From positions 1 to 9,859 of the forward strand of contig JABDOU010000047.1 in NCBI GenBank assembly GCA_013043085.1: 9,859 nt of DNA, in the 5' to 3' direction. Under the pieces are notes generated by a model, which did no database searches, had not been told where the DNA came from, and worked only from the letters and a program-made list of their open reading frames with translations. The stretch comes from Acidimicrobiia bacterium (lineage in GTDB: Bacteria; Actinomycetota; Acidimicrobiia; Spongiisociales; SHLN01). Shown one piece after another: positions 6,181-9,859 of this stretch; within the stretch, counting starts at the first letter, position 1; the number at the start of each line of letters is the position of its first letter. A program made the translations under genes and the position numbers.

Positions 6181-7513
6181 AGAACTCTTGACACAACAAA
6201 CCGGGGCCACGCAGGCAGCCCGCCTCAAATCATCCATCAATCTTGCAGAACAGCCCATGGTGGCAAACGAGGTCGCCGAAGTACAAACAGCTTCACCTGT
6301 TCCTTCCGAACCGGCCCCGCCGACCAAACGTCGCGTTTCCAATCGACAGAGTCGGCGCCGATCGGAACCAGCCGCCGCAGCACCTGAAGAACCGCCAACT
6401 GTGAGACCCCTGCCCACAGATCCCCGGGTCGTCAGGCGTGTCGTCCTCGCCGGGCTGGTCGCAGTGCTCATGGTCGCCGGCACGGTCATCGGCTCGTACC
6501 TGTGGTATAGCCGGGATGATGCCCCGCAGCCCGCGCTAGAAGGTGCTCTCGCACCCGTGGAAGGATCTTCGGTCTTGATTGTGGCAACCGATGCCGCTGA
6601 CCGTGCCGTGTCCGTGGGCGTGATGACAAACTCAGGACCCGAGCAGTCCTCAGTTGTGCTCTTCCCCGGCGCGCTCCTCATCGAGATCCCCGGTTTCGGC
6701 ACGCATCGGCTTGCTGACGCTCATGTTCTCGGTGGGGTCGACTCCGTTCGGCACGCAATCATGAATGAGTTGGGCATCGCCATTGATGGAGTCGCCGTCC
6801 TGAGCCCAGGCGATCTTGCGTCAACGCTCGATCGCGATCTAGAGATCACGCTGTCGTCGCCTTTCCTCCAGCCCGACTACAACGGCGCTGTCGTAACTGC
6901 CGGCGTTGGAGCGGCTTCCTACACGCCCGATGAAATCGAAGCCATGCTCGTGACCGTGGGAACCGGTGGTGAGATCGAGTTTGTCCAGCGTCAGCGATCT
7001 GTGTGGGAGGGGTATATCGCCGAGCTTGCGAGGACCCCGGGTCTGGTCGACGATTTCGCTGATGAGGACGATGTCGGGTCTGCGCTCATCAAGCAAGGCC
7101 TCGGGGCGGAAAGAGTGACGACCACGGTTGCGCCGGTGAGACAGGTTGGTGTCGGTGAAACCCAGCTTCTGGGTCTGGCGGCCGACCCGGCTTTCTTCGA
7201 CCTGCATTTCGGGTCGATTCGGATGCCACTCGATCCACGCCCGAGGGTCGAGATTCTCAACGGCACCAGGGAGGTTGGCATCACGCAGGCGATTGCAGGC
7301 GAGCTCATCGAAAAGGGCTTTTGGATACTTCGAACCGACAACGCCGACCGCGCGAGCTATCGCGAAACACTCATCATCGCCCAGGGGCCTGCCGGACAAC
7401 AAGAAGCTGTTCTCGTCGAACACGAGCTCGGATACGGCGAGATTGTGATCGAGCAGTCGGCCTCTGGATCCGTTGACGTCAGCGTCATCCTGGGTGCGGA
7501 CGCAATTCAATGA
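6170..7513 (+). CDS. Membrane protein with degenerate LCP region and LytR_C domain
   Basis: The 447-residue protein has a cytoplasmic Pro/Ala/Arg-rich tail (1-86), one membrane helix (about 91-112) and an extracytoplasmic remainder, giving the N-in topology of LytR-CpsA-Psr proteins. Residues about 134-230 follow the LCP order loosely: VLIVATD, LLIEIPGFGTHRLADAHVLGG, VRHAIMNELGIAIDGVAVLSPGDL. The conserved arginines that bind the lipid pyrophosphate (RSDT, IPRD) are not seen. Residues 358-443 form a good LytR_C domain (VEILNGT, GITQAIAGELIEKGFWI, VDVSVILG). LCP enzymes attach wall polymers to peptidoglycan; this one is probably a non-catalytic relative. ATG 6170 has AGGG five bases upstream and lies inside the nadD end. 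Confidence 0.78.
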   Translation: MANEELLTQQTGATQAARLKSSINLAEQPMVANEVAEVQTASPVPSEPAPPTKRRVSNRQSRRRSEPAAAAPEEPPTVRPLPTDPRVVRRVVLAGLVAVLMVAGTVIGSYLWYSRDDAPQPALEGALAPVEGSSVLIVATDAADRAVSVGVMTNSGPEQSSVVLFPGALLIEIPGFGTHRLADAHVLGGVDSVRHAIMNELGIAIDGVAVLSPGDLASTLDRDLEITLSSPFLQPDYNGAVVTAGVGAASYTPDEIEAMLVTVGTGGEIEFVQRQRSVWEGYIAELARTPGLVDDFADEDDVGSALIKQGLGAERVTTTVAPVRQVGVGETQLLGLAADPAFFDLHFGSIRMPLDPRPRVEILNGTREVGITQAIAGELIEKGFWILRTDNADRASYRETLIIAQGPAGQQEAVLVEHELGYGEIVIEQSASGSVDVSVILGADAIQ

Positions 7514-7578
7514 AAATCCGGTATCTCGGTATGATGATTTCCGAGGCTTCAACCAATGGTGAAATAGTTTGCACATAG
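7510..7578 (+). CDS. Possible 22-codon coupling ORF between the LCP-like gene and rsfS
   Basis: ATG 7510 overlaps the stop of the LCP-like gene (ATGA, 7510-7513). The frame reads MKIRYLGMMISEASTNGEIVCT and stops at TAG 7576-7578, ten bases past the TTG start of rsfS in another frame. This could carry ribosomes across a 55-base gap and couple rsfS translation to the gene before it. The peptide resembles nothing I know, and a 22-codon frame can arise by chance. Confidence 0.25.
   Translation: MKIRYLGMMISEASTNGEIVCT
7530..7535 (+). promoter_or_regulatory. Possible -10 element upstream of rsfS
   Basis: TATGAT matches the -10 consensus at five of six positions and would start transcription near 7542, about 27 bases before the rsfS start, leaving GGTG (7558-7561) in the leader. 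No convincing -35 box is seen at 16-18 bases, so this is tentative. Confidence 0.25.
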
Positions 7579-7943
7579 ATTCAGAGACGCTGGCACGGGC
7601 CGCGGTTGCGGCAATGGACGAGAAGCAAGGTGCAGAGATCTCACTGCTGGATGTGTCTGAACTGCTTGTGATCACGGACGCTTTCGTCATCGCCACCGGT
7701 CGCAATCGACGCCATATCCTCAGCCTGTCTGAGCACGTCACCGAGGTTTTGCGTGACGATCACGAACGCCGCCCGATTCGTCGCGAAGGGCTCGACGATG
7801 CCACGTGGGTGCTGCTCGATTACGGCGATATCGTCGTGCACATCTTCGACACAGACACCCGTGCGTATTTCGACCTTGATCGGCTGTGGGGCGATGCGCC
7901 GAAACTCGTCGACCGGGTTACAGCGGAAGCCGCCGAGGGCTAA
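7569..7943 (+). CDS. rsfS: Ribosomal silencing factor RsfS
   Basis: RsfS binds protein L14 (uL14) on the large ribosomal subunit and blocks joining of the small subunit, which lowers translation in starvation. The 124-residue product shows the whole family pattern: LLDVSELLVITDAFVIATGRNRRHI (26-50), RREGLDDATWVLLDYGDIVVHIFD (71-94) and YFDLDRLWGDAP (100-111). TTG 7569 is chosen because residues 2-16 (HIDSETLARAAVAAM) match the helical N-terminus of the family, which an ATG start at 7614 would lose. GGTG lies seven bases upstream. Its stop TAA shares three bases with the stop of the convergent gene on the other strand. No terminator is seen after it. Confidence 0.95.
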   Translation: MHIDSETLARAAVAAMDEKQGAEISLLDVSELLVITDAFVIATGRNRRHILSLSEHVTEVLRDDHERRPIRREGLDDATWVLLDYGDIVVHIFDTDTRAYFDLDRLWGDAPKLVDRVTAEAAEG

Positions 7944-8320
7944 CTGATCCCGAGCCGGTGCCTGATCTTGGAGATGTGACGCTCGATCCGCTCGAGATCC
8001 GCGGCCGAATCCATGGCCCGATTCAGATCCTGGGCACCGGATGCGTCGCCCGGCACGGACGCAGCCAGAGAACCTGACTGTGCTACGGGATCGATGTGGC
8101 CGTCGATGATGGCTGCCCTCTCATCCATGAGCTCCTTGAGCTCGGCCTCGAGGTGTTGACGATCGGGCGGAAGCTCCTCCTCGAGGTGGTATGCCTCGGC
8201 GTGGAGATCCGCGATCTTGCTGCGCACTTCGACCCTTCTCGCGAAGTCATCGGGGGCAAGACCATCGAGTTCAGCCCGGAGGTCGGCAATGTTTCGGAAC
8301 AGTTCATCGAGTGCAGACAT
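7940..8320 (-). CDS. Small coiled-coil protein of unknown function
   Basis: I do not recognise this 126-residue protein. It is strongly helical and acidic. Residues 1-75 show heptad-like spacing of hydrophobics (LDELFRNIADLRAELDGL, VRSKIADLHAEAYHLEEEL, LEAELKELMDERAAII), then a flexible Gly/Ser/Ala linker (about 81-96), then a short helix (ADLERIERHISKIRHRLGIS). No signal peptide, membrane segment or cysteine is present, so it is probably a cytoplasmic oligomer or scaffold. It lies 73 bases after the GAF-GGDEF gene on the same strand, and its stop overlaps the rsfS stop tail to tail. No Shine-Dalgarno sequence precedes the ATG; a TATGCT hexamer six bases upstream suggests a leaderless message. 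Codon use looks like that of the neighbours. Confidence 0.75.
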   Translation of the reverse strand: MSALDELFRNIADLRAELDGLAPDDFARRVEVRSKIADLHAEAYHLEEELPPDRQHLEAELKELMDERAAIIDGHIDPVAQSGSLAASVPGDASGAQDLNRAMDSAADLERIERHISKIRHRLGIS

Positions 8321-8326
8321 GCGGCG

Positions 8327-8332
8327 AGCATA
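8327..8332 (-). promoter_or_regulatory. Possible -10 element of the coiled-coil gene
   Basis: On the minus strand TATGCT lies six bases before ATG 8320, so initiation seven bases after it would fall on the start codon itself. No ribosome binding site is present between them (cgccgc). A clear -35 box is not seen. Confidence 0.4.
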
Positions 8333-8393
8333 GTTGCCAATCCCTCGACTCGCTCATTGGTTGGTGATCGCGTCTGCCGAAGAAGCTGTCGAG

Positions 8394-9446
8394 CTAGCTG
8401 GCGTGTTGAACCCGGGAGACGCGGTCTTTGCCGTCCGCCTTGCTCTGAAACAAGCCCTTGTCGGCGGCGATGAGAAGCTCCTTTTTGTTGGAAGCGTCAT
8501 CCGGGTACGTTGCCAGACCGAATGAGGCCGATGCCCGAACATCCAAACCATCGGCGGCGAGGAAAGACGTAGAACGAATCACCTGCTTCATTCGTTCGGT
8601 TTTGGCGAGTGCTTCATCCGCGTCGTGGTCAGGAAGAATCACAACATATTCGTCACCGCCGTAGCGAACAATGTGATCACCGAAATCGAGCTGGGTATTC
8701 ACAGCTTCTGCTACCTCGCGAAGCACCTTTGCCCCGAGAAGGTGACCGTGGGTATCCACGACACTCTTGAAGCCATCCATGTCAAAAAACACCAGGGACA
8801 ATTTGTCGGTTGGGACCGTTTTGACTTCCAACCTGGCGTCGAGATACTCATGGAGAAAGCGCGTGTTGCGGAAGCCAGAGACATCGTCGGTTGTGCTCGC
8901 TACTCGCAGCCGGTCGTTGGCATCCTCCAGTCGGCGGCTTGTCTCCGCTTGCTCCTTGATGAGGCGTCTGAGTTCGAGCTGCGCCATGACCTGGCGTGCC
9001 AGGACGCGGAGCGCGCGCGTCTGCTGATCGGTGAGTTTGCGCTCCACATGGTCGATGACGCACAGGGTTCCGAGCACATCCCCCTGTTCTGTTACGAGCG
9101 GGGCACCCGCGTAGAAGCGGATCTTCAAATCTCCCCGTACGAGCGGATTATCGGCAAATCGTTCGTCGTTGCGTGCGTCTGAAACCACCAGGACTTCGTC
9201 GCCGAGAATTGCGTGGGCGCAGAAAGCTAGATCGCGGGGGGTTTCGTCGACATCGAATCCCACTCGTGACTTGAACCACTGACGGTCGTCGTCGATGAGG
9301 CTGACGGCTGCGATCGGGACATCGCAGATCTCAGATACGAGAGCGGTGATGTCGTCGTACGCGGCTTCCGGAACGGTATCGAGGATGTTGTATTCGACAA
9401 GGGTGGCGAGGCGTTGCGCCTCATTGGCCGGGAGATCGGCTCTCAT
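8394..9446 (-). CDS. GAF-GGDEF protein, putative diguanylate cyclase with altered substrate pocket
   Basis: The 350-residue soluble protein has an N-terminal GAF domain (about 20-155; RQWFKSRVGFDVDETPRDLAFCAHAIL, RFYAGAPLVTEQGDVLGTLCVID), a helical linker (156-184) and a GGDEF domain (185-346). The catalytic signature GGDEY (263-267) and the metal-binding FDMD (221-224) are present, so nucleotide cyclisation is possible. The usual FK-x-x-N-D-T-x-GH-x-x-GD reads FKSVVDTHGHLLGA. Val230 therefore replaces the asparagine and Ala239 the aspartate that contact guanine in PleD. The inhibitory RxxD site reads DFGD (254-257), so feedback inhibition by c-di-GMP is unlikely. The GAF domain probably senses a small ligand. 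The gene has a good AGGGGA site and may be the distal gene of a minus-strand unit entering from the right edge. Confidence 0.93.
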   Translation of the reverse strand: MRADLPANEAQRLATLVEYNILDTVPEAAYDDITALVSEICDVPIAAVSLIDDDRQWFKSRVGFDVDETPRDLAFCAHAILGDEVLVVSDARNDERFADNPLVRGDLKIRFYAGAPLVTEQGDVLGTLCVIDHVERKLTDQQTRALRVLARQVMAQLELRRLIKEQAETSRRLEDANDRLRVASTTDDVSGFRNTRFLHEYLDARLEVKTVPTDKLSLVFFDMDGFKSVVDTHGHLLGAKVLREVAEAVNTQLDFGDHIVRYGGDEYVVILPDHDADEALAKTERMKQVIRSTSFLAADGLDVRASASFGLATYPDDASNKKELLIAADKGLFQSKADGKDRVSRVQHAS

Positions 9447-9450
9447 ATGG

Positions 9451-9456
9451 TCCCCT
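9451..9456 (-). promoter_or_regulatory. Ribosome binding site of the GAF-GGDEF gene
   Basis: AGGGGA reads on the minus strand four bases before ATG 9446. It is the strongest Shine-Dalgarno match in the window and contrasts with the genes here that have none. It confirms the chosen start. Confidence 0.65.
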
Positions 9457-9464
9457 AAATTGGG

Positions 9465-9485
9465 AAAAGGCCGCTGATTGCGGCC
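9465..9485 (-). terminator. Terminator-like hairpin in front of the GAF-GGDEF gene
   Basis: On the minus strand GGCCGC - AATCA - GCGGCC forms a perfect six-pair stem with a five-base loop, followed directly by TTTT and then CCC. This is a short intrinsic terminator or attenuator. It lies 18 bases before the GGDEF start codon. It may end an upstream minus-strand transcript, act as an attenuator in the leader, or stabilise the 5' end of the message. The T-run is only four bases long, so strength is doubtful. Confidence 0.5.
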
Positions 9486-9488
9486 CGC

Positions 9489-9527
9489 CTTGCCAAAGAA
9501 CTTAGTCGCCGATTTCGATGAGGCAAG
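9489..9527 (-). promoter_or_regulatory. Inverted repeat and possible promoter upstream of the GAF-GGDEF gene
   Basis: The six-base arms CTTGCC and GGCAAG (9489-9494 and 9522-9527) flank 27 bases. On the minus strand TTGCCT (9526-9521) and TAAGTT (9504-9499) are 16 bases apart and could be -35 and -10 boxes, starting transcription near 9492. The repeat arms then cover the -35 box and the start point, as an operator would. The same arms could pair in RNA if transcription starts further upstream. Both readings are inference. Confidence 0.3.
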
Positions 9528-9582
9528 AAAGATTTCTGGCTGCGACCCATCAGTTTCGCTCTAAACGGTGCAATGACAGCGT

Positions 9583-9859
9583 CTAGGTGATTGTGCGCGA
9601 TGCGGCGTCGATCAGCTGACAAGGCCAGCTCATACCCCAGCCCTCCTGCTCGTCCGGGATACAAAGCCAGCCACCCCGTCTCTTCAGCGAGTCCATCTGT
9701 GACGATTCCCTCCCGCCTCGGGCCAACATTCCTATCCGCGGTGCGGGCTTCGAGTACTTTGGGACGACCGGGACGATGCCCGGGACTGACAGATCTCGCC
9801 CTAGGGAATCCGCACCATCCACATGAATGATCGGGCCTCGGTTCGCGGCGACATGATGC
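9583..9859 (-). CDS. Uncertain partial reading frame at the right edge
   Basis: One minus-strand frame is open from the window edge to TAG 9583-9585 (about 91 codons; it includes NRGPIIHVDGADSLGRDL and GGWLCIPDEQEGWGMSWP). About seven in ten of its third positions are G or C, near the level of real genes here, and its residue mix is less skewed than that of the opposite strand. I do not recognise it. A second minus frame stays open to 9455 and includes LAEETGWLALYPGRAGGLGYEL, but its codon use worsens after about 9580. A frameshifted gene or a non-coding stretch is also possible. The region 9447-9582 is richer in A+T and looks intergenic. Confidence 0.25.
   Translation of the reverse strand, partial: HHVAANRGPIIHVDGADSLGRDLSVPGIVPVVPKYSKPAPRIGMLARGGRESSQMDSLKRRGGWLCIPDEQEGWGMSWPCQLIDAASRTIT

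Noticed and set aside
5857..6702. Minus-strand open frame of 281 codons across nadD and the LCP-like gene
   Set aside because: It spans two real genes in opposite sense, and its Ser/Arg/Ala-rich product has no recognisable domain.
8321..8393. tRNA or small RNA gene between the coiled-coil and GGDEF genes
   Set aside because: No cloverleaf, TTCGA-type loop or terminator could be found on either strand; only weak CTCGAC/GTCGAG arms 41 bases apart are present.
8625..9182. Plus-strand open frame of 185 codons opposite the GGDEF gene
   Set aside because: The GAF and GGDEF domains on the minus strand explain this stretch fully.
9447..9582. Known c-di-GMP-I riboswitch upstream of the GGDEF gene
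   Set aside because: Only a short GGGTCGCAGCC resemblance is seen. The conserved GGCAAACC partner and the paired helices of that aptamer are not recognisable.
9591..9830. Plus-strand open frame of 79 codons
   Set aside because: Its product is a Ser/Pro/Arg-rich mix typical of an antisense shadow, it has no ribosome binding site, and the minus-strand frame over the same bases looks more like protein.
9823..9859. ATG reading MNDRASVRGDMM, open to the window end, as the start of a plus-strand gene
   Set aside because: Only 12 codons are visible. There is no Shine-Dalgarno sequence at usable distance and no -10 hexamer at leaderless spacing, so it cannot be supported.

Overview
This window is a chromosomal stretch of about 60% GC from what looks like an actinobacterium. 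The order obg - proB - proA ... nadD - LytR-type protein - rsfS is a known actinobacterial arrangement. A deep-branching class such as Acidimicrobiia would fit, but that placement is inference. No rRNA, tRNA, insertion sequence, CRISPR array or prophage gene is visible.

Left part (1-7943, + strand): a dense, nearly continuous run of co-directional genes. The C-terminal end of the GTPase Obg overlaps proB. ProB and ProA carry out the first two steps of proline synthesis. ProA overlaps a MoxR-family AAA+ ATPase, which overlaps a CoxE-type von Willebrand factor A protein; both joins are four-base stop/start overlaps. Next come a single-domain response regulator and a small exported LytM (M23-like) protein that seems to lack catalytic residues. 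Then come nadD (NAD synthesis), a membrane-anchored protein with a degenerate LytR-CpsA-Psr region and an intact LytR_C domain, and rsfS (ribosome silencing). Obg, NadD and RsfS tie the run to ribosome assembly and core metabolism. The four genes between proA and nadD look like an insertion into this conserved neighbourhood.

Right part (7940-9446, - strand): a small coiled-coil protein of unknown function, convergent with rsfS and overlapping its stop codon. Upstream of it lies a GAF-GGDEF protein whose GGDEY signature is intact. Its two residues expected to recognise guanine are replaced, and it lacks the inhibitory RxxD site. Its 5' region holds a terminator-like hairpin and an inverted repeat.

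Right edge (9447-9859): a region of uncertain coding status. One minus-strand reading frame is open from the window edge to 9583, but I do not recognise its product.

Several genes without a Shine-Dalgarno sequence (proA, the LytM gene, the coiled-coil gene) have a TAnnnT hexamer 6-8 bases before an ATG, which suggests leaderless transcripts. The most noteworthy pattern is three separate proteins that keep a recognisable fold but have lost or changed key active-site residues: the LytM, LCP and GGDEF proteins.
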